NCBI GenBank assembly: GCA_900473685.1
Contig: UCNE01000019.1
Location: 94,197-158,196, forward strand
Direction: 5' to 3'
Length of the DNA: 64,000 nucleotides
Source of the DNA: Hyphomicrobiales bacterium
GTDB taxonomy: Bacteria; Pseudomonadota; Alphaproteobacteria; Rhizobiales; Rhizobiaceae
Every line of letters starts with the position of its first letter. Within the stretch, counting starts at the first letter, position 1. The translations under genes were made by a program, and so were the position numbers. Shown here in pieces: positions 54,937 to 63,624 of this stretch. The notes beneath the pieces are model-generated. The model was given only the letters and a program-made list of their open reading frames with translations, was not told where the DNA came from and searched no databases.

Positions 54937-56475
54937 TCACTGCGCTGCAAGTTCCATGACCTTGACCTGGGTCGCTTCAGCCCGGTCGAGGAAGCCCGTA
55001 ACCCGGCCTTCATGCATCACCATGACGCGGTCGCTCATGCCCAAAACCTCCGGCATTTCCGACGAGATCATGATGACGGCGACGCCGTCGCGGGCGAGCT
55101 CTGTCACCAGGCGGTGGATTTCCGCCTTGGCGCCGACATCGATGCCGCGTGTCGGCTCGTCGAGGATCAGGATGCGCGGATTGGTGAGCAGCCAGCGTCC
55201 GATCAGCGCCTTCTGCTGGTTGCCGCCCGAGAGGTTCTCGATACGCTCCTGCAGGTTCGGCGTTTTCACCCGCAACTTGCGGGCCATCTCCTCGCATTTT
55301 GCCGACACGGCCTTCTGATCGACGAAGCCCATCTTGACGAACTTGTCTTGCAGCACCGCGATCTGCATGTTTTCCAGGATATCAAGGATAAGCAGGCAGC
55401 CGGTATCCTTGCGGTCTTCGGTCAGGAAAGCCATCCGGTTGCGGATCGCCTCCGTCGGCGAACCGATCGTGACAGACTTGCCGTTGATTGCGATCGATCC
55501 CGAGCTTGCCGGCGTGACGCCGAACAACGTTTCCGCCACATTCGAGCGGCCGGAACCGACAAGGCCGGCAACGCCAAGGATTTCGCCGGCGCGCACATCG
55601 AACGAGACATCGTGGAAGACGTCTTTCAGGCAGAGGTCTTTAACCGACAAGACGACATCGCCGATCGGTACTTCTTCCTTCGGGAACATCTGGGTGATCT
55701 CGCGGCCGACCATCATCTTGATGATGTCGTCGCGGGTCACGTCGGTGGAGGCATGTGTGCCGATATATTTGCCGTCGCGGAACACCGAAAACTCGTCGGC
55801 GATCTCGAACAGTTCGTTCATCTTGTGGGTGATGTAGACGATACCGATGCCCTGGCTGCGCAGGTCACGGATGATGGTGAAGAGATGAGCGACTTCGCGC
55901 TCGGTCAGCGCCGAGGTCGGCTCATCCATGATCAGCACGTCGGATTCGTAGGATACCGCCTTGGCGATCTCGACCATCTGGCGATTGGCGATGGAAAGAT
56001 CGCGCACCTCCGCCTGCGGATCGAGGGCAATGTTCAGACGCTTGAAGAGGTCTGCGGTCTTGCGGTTCATTTCGCCATGATCGACGAACCCGAGCCGGGT
56101 GAGGGGCTCGCGCCGGATCCAGATATTCTCTGCTACGGTCATGAATGGCATCAGGTTAAGTTCCTGATGGATCATGGCGATGCCGTTTTCGAGCGCATCC
56201 AGCGGCGATTTCAGCCGGATATCGACGCCCTTGAATTTAACTTCGCCCTTGTCGGGCGTATAGATGCCGGCAAGGATTTTCATCAGCGTCGATTTGCCGG
56301 CGCCGTTTTCACCCATCAGCGCATGCACGGTGCCGCGCTTCAGACGGAACGATACGTCATCCAGGGCCACAACGCCGGGAAATTCCTTGCGCACCCCTTC
56401 GACTGCAAGCAGATATTCGGCTTTTGGTACGGCGCCACTGGCGCGTACGGCTGCCATTGTTGTCGGACTGACCAT
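54937..56475 (-). CDS. RbsA-type double ATPase of the inositol/rhizopine transporter
   Basis: 512 residues with two ABC modules, as in RbsA/MglA proteins. The first has Walker [10 protein letters not shown] and Walker [13 protein letters not shown]. The second has GLVGSGRSN in the Walker A place (degenerate) and signature [15 protein letters not shown] with [15 protein letters not shown]. It drives the permease encoded next. The degenerate second site is usual for the family. Confidence 0.9.
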   Translation of the reverse strand: MVSPTTMAAVRASGAVPKAEYLLAVEGVRKEFPGVVALDDVSFRLKRGTVHALMGENGAGKSTLMKILAGIYTPDKGEVKFKGVDIRLKSPLDALENGIAMIHQELNLMPFMTVAENIWIRREPLTRLGFVDHGEMNRKTADLFKRLNIALDPQAEVRDLSIANRQMVEIAKAVSYESDVLIMDEPTSALTEREVAHLFTIIRDLRSQGIGIVYITHKMNELFEIADEFSVFRDGKYIGTHASTDVTRDDIIKMMVGREITQMFPKEEVPIGDVVLSVKDLCLKDVFHDVSFDVRAGEILGVAGLVGSGRSNVAETLFGVTPASSGSIAINGKSVTIGSPTEAIRNRMAFLTEDRKDTGCLLILDILENMQIAVLQDKFVKMGFVDQKAVSAKCEEMARKLRVKTPNLQERIENLSGGNQQKALIGRWLLTNPRILILDEPTRGIDVGAKAEIHRLVTELARDGVAVIMISSEMPEVLGMSDRVMVMHEGRVTGFLDRAEATQVKVMELAAQ

Positions 56476-56590
56476 TTGAATGATGCCTCCCTGTCGCCTG
56501 TTTGGCCGGGCCCCGCGCCCTCAGGCAGCAAGGTCACCTCACGGTCCGCTGGAGGCGCATCGCACCAACGTCAACGAAACCGGGCAATGC

Positions 56591-56612
56591 GGGGCGCGGA
56601 TGAGCGCGCCCC
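56591..56612 (-). terminator. Hairpin between mocB and the ATPase gene
   Basis: GGGGCGCG (56591-56598) pairs with CGCGCCCC (56605-56612) around six bases. On the leftward transcript it starts about 10 bases after the mocB stop. It probably retains high mocB mRNA relative to the transporter genes. Confidence 0.6.
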
Positions 56613-56622
56613 GGTGTTCAGG

Positions 56623-57552
56623 TCAGTTCTTTGCCTGATAGTCCTTGAGGTTGGCAGGCGTTACCAGTTCGAAAGGAATATAGACCTTCTTTTCGACCGT
56701 CTCGCCGCGCGCAAACTTCAGAGCCGCATCGAGCGCGCCCTTGCCCTGGCCAGCGGCGTTCTGGAAGACGGTGACATCCAGATCACCGGCTGCCATCGCG
56801 GCAAGCGCGTCCTGCGTCGCATCGACGCCACCGATCACGACCTTGTCCATTGGACGGCCGGCAGCCTTCAACGCCTGGATGGCGCCGATGGCCATTTCGT
56901 CATTGTTGGCGATAACAGCGTCGAATTCCAAACCGGCAGAAAGCCAGTTGGTCATCAAGTCTGCACCTTGAGTACGCGACCAGTTGGCGGTCTGCTCTTC
57001 AACGATGGTGATGCCCTTGCAGGCGTCGGTGGCGAGAACGTCATGGACGTCCTTGGTGCGCATACGGGCCGCCTGGTTGGAGAGTTCGCCCATCATGACG
57101 ACGGCCTTGCCCTTGCCGCCGAGCAGCTTGCAGACTTCCTGGGTTTCGAGCGTGCCGGATTCAGCCTCGTTGGATGCGACGAAAGCTTGTTTTTCCGGAA
57201 GCGTGTCGATGTTGATCGGCTCGCGGTTGACGTAAACCAGCGGAATGCCGGCATCGGCTGCGATCTTCGACATGGCGGCAGTTGCGTCGGTGTCGACCGG
57301 GTTGACAACGATGGCATCGACGCCGGCTGCGATGAAGTTCTGGATCTGGCTCTGCTGCTTGGCAACGTCGTTCTGCGCGTCTTCAACCTGCAGCGTGACG
57401 CCGTCGAGCGTCTTGGCATAATCCTGCATGCCGTTGCGCAGAACGGTCAGGAAGTTGTCGTCGAACAGCGCCATCGAAACACCAACGGTTTCGGCATGTG
57501 CCGCAGTCGACATCATCGCAGCCAAGGCTGCGCTCATAATCATTTTCTTCAT
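56623..57552 (-). CDS. mocB: Rhizopine/inositol-binding protein, MocB-type
   Basis: 309 residues from the start at 57552 (MKKMIMSAALAAMMSTAAHA, signal peptide) after GGAGGA. The peripla_BP_4 pattern is clear: NFIAAGVDAIVVNPVDTDAT, PLVYVNREPIN, VIANNDEMAIGAIQALKAAG and VIGGVDATQDALAAMAAGDL. MocB-type proteins bind rhizopine or inositol in the periplasm. It heads the leftward transporter operon and is preceded by a palindrome-containing promoter. O-methylated inositols such as pinitol are an alternative ligand. Confidence 0.87.
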   Translation of the reverse strand: MKKMIMSAALAAMMSTAAHAETVGVSMALFDDNFLTVLRNGMQDYAKTLDGVTLQVEDAQNDVAKQQSQIQNFIAAGVDAIVVNPVDTDATAAMSKIAADAGIPLVYVNREPINIDTLPEKQAFVASNEAESGTLETQEVCKLLGGKGKAVVMMGELSNQAARMRTKDVHDVLATDACKGITIVEEQTANWSRTQGADLMTNWLSAGLEFDAVIANNDEMAIGAIQALKAAGRPMDKVVIGGVDATQDALAAMAAGDLDVTVFQNAAGQGKGALDAALKFARGETVEKKVYIPFELVTPANLKDYQAKN

Positions 57553-57701
57553 GTTGTAGTTCCTCCACAAAACGGTGACCGGCGATCACCCTCCACAAGC
57601 CGGAGGCACCCCATTCGCGGTGGCACCCAATTCCCGTAGGCCGCCTCTCCCGGGCAGCTCTGCGTCAAAACAGAATAAACAAACCGACAGTTTGCTAATA
57701 C

Positions 57702-57735
57702 GGAATAACTATTCCATTTTATAATTCCATCGTCA
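57702..57735 (-). promoter_or_regulatory. Probable mocB promoter with palindrome over the -10 region
   Basis: Reading leftward, TTGACG (57730-57735) resembles a -35 box; 17 bases further on, AATAGT lies in the -10 position. The palindrome GGAATA-AC-TATTCC (57702-57715 on the plus strand) covers that -10 region. A repressor bound there would block transcription of the mocB operon, 150 bases upstream of mocB. Confidence 0.5.
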
Positions 57736-57787
57736 AGGCGTTCCAACCGACATTCGTGCAAAAATGCCGGATGGAATGCCCGTTCCG

Positions 57788-58600
57788 TCAGGCCGTGGCT
57801 TCCAGAAATGCCATGCTCTCGCGGATCGCCGCTCTGATGTCGGCTGATTGATGCACGTCGGGCGAAAAGGGCTCGAAAGAAAATGGTCCGGCATAGCCGC
57901 TTCCTCGCAGCGTCCGGATTTGGCCGGCATTGTCCAGGCGGTCATTGGCATCCACAAGAATGCGGTGCGGGTCGCGCATGCCGCTGACGGAAATGCCGGG
58001 ATCGGCAACGCCGGAAATGTGAACCAGGCCGGTCATTTCCGGATGGAATTTTTCTTCCCCTGCCAGATGATGATGGAACGTGTCATGCACGATTTTGAAC
58101 CGGCCTCCGCCTGAGACGGCCTGAATAGCCTCTACCGCTTCGGTTTTGGAACGCAGCGAGCAGATTTCAAAGCCAAGCGGTTCGACGAGACCGATGATGC
58201 CGGCGGCTTCCAGCATTGGCTTCAGCGCGGTTAGCGCCTGTCTCAGGTTGGCCTGGCGCTCGCCGTCGGCCTGACCACTGCCATCGTTGAGCGGCACGAG
58301 AACCAGCGCCTTTGCGCCGCAATCGCGGGCGTAAGTGATGAGTTCCTGTGCTTCGTGGGCGCGGTCGCCGTTCCATTGGTTGAACCGCTGCAGCGCGTTG
58401 ATCGAAATGATGGTCAAACCATGTTTTTCGGCGAGCGCCTTTATTTCGGAAGCCGGTGTTCCGTCGATAGTCGCGTTGCCGTCGAGATCATTGCGGATTT
58501 CAACCGCCGACATGCCGAGCGATTTTGCCAGAGCAAAAAATGCATCCGGCGACAAAGCCGGGGCAGTCATATGATTGAGCGCGAATGAAAGTGTCGTCAT
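57788..58600 (-). CDS. mocC: Sugar phosphate isomerase/epimerase-type protein, MocC
   Basis: 270 residues of the xylose isomerase-like TIM-barrel family. FALNHMTAPALSPDAFFALA, AVEIRNDLDG, GLTIISINALQRFNQWNGDR, GLVEPLGFEICSLRSKTEAV, IVHDTFHHHLAGE and FSFEPFSPDVHQ match MocC, needed for rhizopine use, and IolE-like keto-inositol enzymes. The Glu/His residues at strand ends suggest metal binding. It lies between the LacI-type gene and mocB on the same strand, but with its own upstream repeats, so it may be separately regulated. Confidence 0.86.
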   Translation of the reverse strand: MTTLSFALNHMTAPALSPDAFFALAKSLGMSAVEIRNDLDGNATIDGTPASEIKALAEKHGLTIISINALQRFNQWNGDRAHEAQELITYARDCGAKALVLVPLNDGSGQADGERQANLRQALTALKPMLEAAGIIGLVEPLGFEICSLRSKTEAVEAIQAVSGGGRFKIVHDTFHHHLAGEEKFHPEMTGLVHISGVADPGISVSGMRDPHRILVDANDRLDNAGQIRTLRGSGYAGPFSFEPFSPDVHQSADIRAAIRESMAFLEATA

Positions 58601-58721
58601 AGGTGCTGTTCCTCCTGCACATGAATTCGCGGGAAGGGGAAAGCCCGCTCCCTCAGCGCGTGAGGATCATCAGCTTATTGAGACACAGTCAAAGCCGAAG
58701 CCGTTATCTGTCTCTCATTGG

Positions 58722-58753
58722 TGAAAGAATACAAAAGCTGCGTGAGAGAATAC
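58722..58753. repeat. Tandem TGANAGAATAC motifs upstream of mocC
   Basis: TGAAAGAATAC (58722-58732) and TGAGAGAATAC (58743-58753) are 21 bases apart start to start, two helical turns, in the 175-base gap between the LacI gene and mocC. A third copy lies at 59859. The second sits in a TGAG...CTCA inverted arrangement. They are probable binding sites for the adjacent LacI-type regulator. Confidence 0.55.
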
Positions 58754-58775
58754 CCTCATTTCGAAGGCGGTCTGC

Positions 58776-59807
58776 TCAGATATTTTCCGGGGTGAAAATA
58801 TCGAACGGCAAGAATGTCTGGCCGGGAACGCCTCCGATACCACGATCGATGGCGGCGACCATCTGCCCCACCAGTTCCCGGGTTAGATGCGCAACAGGGG
58901 TTGCGACTGCCATGGTCACGAGATCTTCAGCCAGCGCCATTCTTGATTCCGGGGTCAGTTCATTCACAACGACCAGCAGTTTTCCTGCCATCTTTTCCTC
59001 GGCAAGGGCCGAGATGGCGCCCTCCATACCGCCGCCGCAGACATAGAACCCGATCAGGTCCGGATGGCGCTGCAAGAGGTTGATCGTTGCCTCGTGCGTA
59101 ATCTCCTCCGTATCGAGATTGACCATCGTGTCGAGAACCTCGAAATCAGGAGCATTCTCGCGAAAATACGAACGGAAACCGATTTCACGTAATTCGTGAC
59201 CATGAAACCGATGGCTTCCGATGAATGTTGCAACCTTCCCCGGCTTCTTCGCGGCTTTGGCAATCATCCATGCCGCGGTGCGGCCGACTGTGCGATTATT
59301 GAGGCCAACATAACCCTCTCGCGCACCGGCGGCGAAGTCCGAAAGAAGCGAGAAAACCGGGATACCTTTCTCCCTCAGCTCCTCTATAGCCGCCGTGACC
59401 GCGGGATAGTCGGGGCTGACGAGGGCAATGGCCTGGTTGCGCGCGGCAACAGCTTTGAGCTTTTCCACCAAAGCTGCGGGCGTAGCACTCATGTTGAAAT
59501 CGATCTGCGGGATAATGCGGACTCCGGGCGCCGAAAACGCCGCATTCTCGATCTCCTTCGCCATCGACTGATAGAAATACTGATTTGGCTTTTGCAGGAT
59601 GAAGCCGAGCCTGTATTGCGGCAGGTCCTCAAAAACCCGCTGCCGCAGCAGGCTGACAGCATGGTAGCCGATCGATTTTGCCGCATCGTAAACCCGGCGC
59701 GCCGTCTCTTCCCGAACCTTGTGGCGGCCGTTCAATACCCGGTCGACGGTCGCGACGCTGACGCCCGCGGCCTTGGCAAGATCTGTAATGGTCGGACGCC
59801 CGCTCAT
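58776..59807 (-). CDS. LacI-family regulator of the moc cluster
   Basis: 343 residues. The N-terminal helix-turn-helix reads PTITDLAKAAGVSVATVDRV with LNGRHKVREETARRVYDAAK, followed by a periplasmic-binding-like domain (GYVGLNNRTVGRTAAWMIAK, IGFYVCGGGMEGAISALAEE). It lies between mocC (same strand) and mocD (divergent, 146 bases between starts). The three TGANAGAATAC copies on both sides make it the probable repressor of mocC and mocDEF. The effector is presumably a rhizopine or inositol derivative. Confidence 0.87.
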   Translation of the reverse strand: MSGRPTITDLAKAAGVSVATVDRVLNGRHKVREETARRVYDAAKSIGYHAVSLLRQRVFEDLPQYRLGFILQKPNQYFYQSMAKEIENAAFSAPGVRIIPQIDFNMSATPAALVEKLKAVAARNQAIALVSPDYPAVTAAIEELREKGIPVFSLLSDFAAGAREGYVGLNNRTVGRTAAWMIAKAAKKPGKVATFIGSHRFHGHELREIGFRSYFRENAPDFEVLDTMVNLDTEEITHEATINLLQRHPDLIGFYVCGGGMEGAISALAEEKMAGKLLVVVNELTPESRMALAEDLVTMAVATPVAHLTRELVGQMVAAIDRGIGGVPGQTFLPFDIFTPENI

Positions 59808-59854
59808 AATCGCTCCTGATGGAAGCCATCATTCAAGCATGCGATGAATGATGT

Positions 59855-59875
59855 GTTTTGATAGAATACATCAAG
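59855..59875. promoter_or_regulatory. Candidate LacI operator between lacI-type gene and mocD
   Basis: TTGATAGAATACATCAA (59858-59874) has inverted TTGAT/ATCAA arms and contains the third copy of TGANAGAATAC (59859-59869). It is centred 60 bases upstream of the regulator start and about 90 upstream of mocD, so one site could serve both divergent promoters. Confidence 0.55.
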
Positions 59876-59953
59876 GCTGCATTGAGCTGCATTCAAAGTC
59901 AACCTATCCTCCCATTCAAGGACGAGAACCGGCGGCAAGCGGAGGAGGACAGA

Positions 59954-61039
59954 ATGGACAAGACTGCGACGAAACGTGATTATAGCCTCCTCGGGCGTGA
60001 TGCTCAGGCCGCCGTCGACAGCGGACTGGCCGCCGCGGAATGGTATCACACCGATATCCCGCGCAAGCAGATGAAAGAGCTGATGAAGCGCGAGGATGGT
60101 CCGGCCATCCGCGACACCTTAATCTGGCTTGGCAGCATGGTCATTACCGGTGCGCTCGGTGCGTATTTTTGGGGCTCCTGGTGGTGTGTGCCGTTCTTCC
60201 TGATCTATGGCGTGATGTACGGGTCGGCCTCGGATTCGCGTTGGCACGAGTGCGGACACGGTACGGCTTTCAAGACGCGCTGGATGAACGACGCGGTCTA
60301 TCAGATCGCCTGTTTTATGATCATGCGTAATCCGGTGACATGGCGCTGGAGCCATACGCGGCACCACACCGATACGGTCATCGTCGGCCGTGATCCGGAA
60401 ATTGCCGTCATGCGTCCGCCGGACCTATTCCGGCTGGTCCTCAACTTCTTTGGCTTGCTCGATGCCAGCTACGCGATGATCGATATGGTCCGCAACGCGG
60501 CTGGCATTATCAGTGCTGCCGAAAAAACCTTTATTCCCGAACAGGAGCAGCCGCGTGTTATCCGTGTTGCCCGCATCTGGGTGCTGATCTATGCCGCCAC
60601 GGTGGCGATGGCCATTTACCTCGGCTCGCTATTGCCGCTGATGCTGATCGGCCTGCCACGGCTTTATGGTGCATGGCATCATGTGTTGACCGGGCTTCTG
60701 CAGCATGGCGGCCTTGCTGACAACGTCATCGATCATCGTCTCAACAGCCGCAGCGTCTACATGAACCCGTTCAGCCGGTTTGTGTATTGGAACATGAACT
60801 ATCACGTTGAGCATCACATGTTTCCGATGGTGCCCTATCACGCGCTCCCACAGCTGCACGACATGATCAAGCACGACCTGCCAGCCCCGAACAAATCCAT
60901 GTTCGAAGGCTACCGCGAAATGATCCCGGCCTTTCTGTGGCAGTTGAAGAATGAGGATTACTTTCTCAAGCGTGAATTGCCGCCGACGGCGAAGCCTTAC
61001 CGCGAGGAGTTTCACGCCGAGCCAATTGCCGCCGAATAG
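59954..61039 (+). CDS. mocD: MocD-type membrane oxygenase (fatty acid desaturase fold)
   Basis: 361 residues from the ATG at 59954 after GGAGGAGG. The alkane hydroxylase/desaturase histidine boxes are HECGH (His98), HTRHH (His134) and HVEHH (His284), for a diiron centre, with hydrophobic segments around residues 55-90 and 215-240. MocD is annotated as a hydrocarbon-oxygenase-like protein needed, with MocE and MocF, for use of the methylated rhizopine 3-O-methyl-scyllo-inosamine, and is thought to remove the methyl group oxidatively, which releases formaldehyde. mocE and mocF follow directly. Confidence 0.87.
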   Translation: MDKTATKRDYSLLGRDAQAAVDSGLAAAEWYHTDIPRKQMKELMKREDGPAIRDTLIWLGSMVITGALGAYFWGSWWCVPFFLIYGVMYGSASDSRWHECGHGTAFKTRWMNDAVYQIACFMIMRNPVTWRWSHTRHHTDTVIVGRDPEIAVMRPPDLFRLVLNFFGLLDASYAMIDMVRNAAGIISAAEKTFIPEQEQPRVIRVARIWVLIYAATVAMAIYLGSLLPLMLIGLPRLYGAWHHVLTGLLQHGGLADNVIDHRLNSRSVYMNPFSRFVYWNMNYHVEHHMFPMVPYHALPQLHDMIKHDLPAPNKSMFEGYREMIPAFLWQLKNEDYFLKRELPPTAKPYREEFHAEPIAAE

Positions 61040-61075
61040 AGCGGTGCCCGAAAACAGAACTGGATGGAGGAAACG

Positions 61076-61390
61076 ATGAGCAATTGGGTGGAAGTCTGCG
61101 CAACCGGCGAGATTGATGAAGAGGACGTCATCCGCTTCGATCATGACGGCAAAACATTTGCTGTGTACCGCAGCCCGGACGACCGGTTCTTTGCGACCGA
61201 CGGGCTCTGCACGCATGAAAAGGTTCATCTCGCCGATGGGCTGGTGATGGACGACATCATCGAATGTCCAAAGCACAATGGCCGCTTCAGCTACATGACC
61301 GGCGAAGCCAAGGGTGCTCCTGTCTGCGTCGATCTCAAGACCTACCCGGTCAAGGTCGAGGATGGCAGCGTCTTCATTTCTTTGGGCTAA
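61076..61390 (+). CDS. mocE: MocE Rieske-type ferredoxin
   Basis: 104 residues from the ATG at 61076 (GGAGG site). The 2Fe-2S ligands are Cys45-Thr-His47 and Cys64-Pro-Lys-His67. It carries electrons from MocF to MocD. It is visibly a paralogue of the ferredoxin at 47885. mocF starts 11 bases after its stop. Confidence 0.9.
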   Translation: MSNWVEVCATGEIDEEDVIRFDHDGKTFAVYRSPDDRFFATDGLCTHEKVHLADGLVMDDIIECPKHNGRFSYMTGEAKGAPVCVDLKTYPVKVEDGSVFISLG

Positions 61391-61401
61391 GGGATAGGGT
61401 C

Positions 61402-62628
61402 ATGACGCAGATCGTCATCATCGGCGCCGGGGAATGCGGCGCAAGGGCTGCCTTTGCCCTGCGGGAAAAGGGTTTTGCCGGTAAGATCATGTTTATCGGC
61501 GCAGAAGACCATCTTCCCTACGAGCGTCCGCCCCTCTCGAAGGATGCCTTGCTGCAAGGCCACGCCCCGAAACTGGTGTCGGAGGCCGAGCGTTATGAGG
61601 CTGCCGGCATCACTGTTTTGACCGGTATCAGCGCCGAAAGCATCGATCCGGCGGCGAAGGTGGTACGGCTGTCTGACGGCCGCAGCCAACCTTACGATCA
61701 GTTGCTTCTGACGACGGGTGCGCGGCCGCGCCCATTTCCCGGCCTGTCCGGTGCCTGCCAGCGCATCCGGACACTGCGAACCCATGGCGATGCCGTCGCA
61801 ATCCGCGCCGCGCTTCAGCCCGGCAGGCATCTCGCGATCATCGGCGGCGGATTCATCGGGCTGGAATTGGCTGCGGCCGCGCGCAAACTGGGCGCTCGCG
61901 TGACACTGGTCGAAGGCTTGCCTCGTATCCTCAGCCGCGGCGTCCCTGAGGAGCTGGCCGCCGTGGTTGCGGAACGGCATAAGGCGGAGGGTGTAGAGAT
62001 TCACTGCGGCGCAAAAATCCGGAGCTTGCAGGAAGACAGCGAGGGCGTAAGCGTTCTTTTCGAGGACGACAGCACGCTTGATGCCGACCTGATTGTCGTC
62101 GGGATCGGAGCCATACCGAATGTTGAGCTTGCCCGCGATGCCGGGCTTGCAATCGACAACGGTATCGCCGTCGATACACATTTGAGAACATCCGCACCGG
62201 ACATCTTTGCTGCCGGTGATTGCTGTTCTTTCCCGCTGGCGCATTACGCAGGACGCCGGCTGCGGCTGGAGGCCTGGCGCAACGCGCAGGAACAGGGCCA
62301 GCTTGCTGCCGCCAATCTTCTGGGTGCAGGCGAAGCTATCACCGCAGTTCCGTGGTTCTGGTCGGATCAATACGACCTGACACTGCAGATCGCTGGCATT
62401 GCGGATGGGGCGGCGCAGACTGTCCGGCGCGAGGTAGCCGATGGCGCCTTCATCCTCTTCCATCTCGACGCCGGCGGCCGCCTGATCGCTGCAAGTGGCA
62501 TCGGCCCCGGCAACACCGTCGCCCGCGATATCCGCCTTGCCGAGATGATGATTGCGGCCGGGATCCATCCTGATCCAGCAGCACTTGCCGCGCCGGCGAT
62601 CAAACTGAAGACGCTGCTGGCGGCTTAA
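61402..62628 (+). CDS. mocF: MocF ferredoxin reductase
   Basis: 408 residues from the ATG at 61402. FAD motif IVIIGAGECGARAAFALRE, LPYERPPLSKDALL, NAD motif LAIIGGGFIGLELAAAARKL, and DIFAAGDCCSFP are present, with the AVPWFWSDQYDL segment near the C-terminal domain. It oxidises NAD(P)H and reduces MocE. It resembles the reductase at 49268 along its length. In the latter the expected DALL segment after PPLSK is replaced by PENGAV. Confidence 0.9.
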   Translation: MTQIVIIGAGECGARAAFALREKGFAGKIMFIGAEDHLPYERPPLSKDALLQGHAPKLVSEAERYEAAGITVLTGISAESIDPAAKVVRLSDGRSQPYDQLLLTTGARPRPFPGLSGACQRIRTLRTHGDAVAIRAALQPGRHLAIIGGGFIGLELAAAARKLGARVTLVEGLPRILSRGVPEELAAVVAERHKAEGVEIHCGAKIRSLQEDSEGVSVLFEDDSTLDADLIVVGIGAIPNVELARDAGLAIDNGIAVDTHLRTSAPDIFAAGDCCSFPLAHYAGRRLRLEAWRNAQEQGQLAAANLLGAGEAITAVPWFWSDQYDLTLQIAGIADGAAQTVRREVADGAFILFHLDAGGRLIAASGIGPGNTVARDIRLAEMMIAAGIHPDPAALAAPAIKLKTLLAA

Positions 62629-62698
62629 GCGCAGCACATTTCAACATAAACGAGCCACGGCAGCGTCTTTATCGCGGGTGGCAAAGGAGAAACATGCC

Positions 62699-63490
62699 AT
62701 GAGACACCGCCGCCCGACTGTCGCCGACCTTCTATCGACAAAGGGAAAGCGTCAGCTGAGCATGCTGCGCGTCGAAACACTGGAGGAAGCAGATGCAGCG
62801 GAGCGGGCAGGGGTCGATCTCGTCTCCGTGCCGCCGTCATTGCTCGGCGCGGCTTTTCGGGAGGCGGCCCCTTCCATCTTTGCCTTTCCAGGCCTGGAAT
62901 ATGGTGACCTTGTAACAGCGGATGAATATATTCGTGCCGCGTTCCAGGCATTGAAAGCGGGCGGCGATGCCGTTTATTGCGCAGCAGGTCTCCAGACCGT
63001 ACGCCGCATGCGAGAGGAGGGCATTCCCGTCTGTGGTCATGTCGGGCTTATCCCCTCCAAGGCGACCTGGACGGGTGGTTTTCGTGCTGTTGGCAAGACG
63101 TCGCTCGGTGCGCTGGAGATTTGGCGCCAGACCAAGGCACTCGAAGAGGCAGGGGCATTTGCGGCAGAGATCGAGGTCGTTCCGGGCGAAGTCGCAGCGG
63201 CAATCAGTGAACGCACATCCATGCTGATGCTCTCCATGGGGGCAGGAACCGGTTGCGATGCGCAATATCTCTTTGCCGACGATGTGCTGGGTGCCAACAA
63301 GGGGCATGTCCCCCGTCACGCTAAGATTTATCGCAACTTCGCGGCTGAGTACGAGGGGCTGCAGCAAGAGCGGATCGCCGCCTTCTCCGAATATGTGGCC
63401 GATGTGAAATCCGGCGCCTATCCCGCCAAATCCCATTTGGTGGGCATCGATCCGGTGGAACTGGAAGCGTTCCTGCAGTCGATGGCTTAA
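62699..63490 (+). CDS. PanB-like ketopantoate hydroxymethyltransferase family protein
   Basis: 263 residues. The ATG at 62699 is used: it is 9 bases after AAAGGAG, and the nearer upstream ATG is out of frame. The family start (RPTVADLLSTKGKRQLSML), IPVCGHVGLIPSKATWTGGF and EIEVVPGEVAAAISE match PanB, a TIM barrel that uses 5,10-methylene-tetrahydrofolate. However, the usual GDSLGM metal-site motif is replaced by SVPPSLLG and the KLEGG motif by VYCAAG. It may therefore act on another C1 or aldol substrate. It lies 70 bases after mocF, before the purU-like gene. Confidence 0.72.
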   Translation: MRHRRPTVADLLSTKGKRQLSMLRVETLEEADAAERAGVDLVSVPPSLLGAAFREAAPSIFAFPGLEYGDLVTADEYIRAAFQALKAGGDAVYCAAGLQTVRRMREEGIPVCGHVGLIPSKATWTGGFRAVGKTSLGALEIWRQTKALEEAGAFAAEIEVVPGEVAAAISERTSMLMLSMGAGTGCDAQYLFADDVLGANKGHVPRHAKIYRNFAAEYEGLQQERIAAFSEYVADVKSGAYPAKSHLVGIDPVELEAFLQSMA

Positions 63491-63624
63491 CGCCGCGGGC
63501 GCTCATCCCGGCAGACAGGGTGCCGGTACCTGCTGTTGGCCGCCCCAATAGCATCGGCCATATCGCATCCAGAAAATCCGCAATACCGCCCGGCGTGAAA
63601 CATTCAACGAAAGCAAGATTGACA

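Noticed and set aside
52852..57639. Very long rightward open frame (1595 codons) opposite the moc transporter operon
   Set aside because: It is antisense to four clearly recognisable genes, and its translation shows only low-complexity His/Asp/Arg-rich sequence typical of the reverse strand of GC-rich coding DNA.
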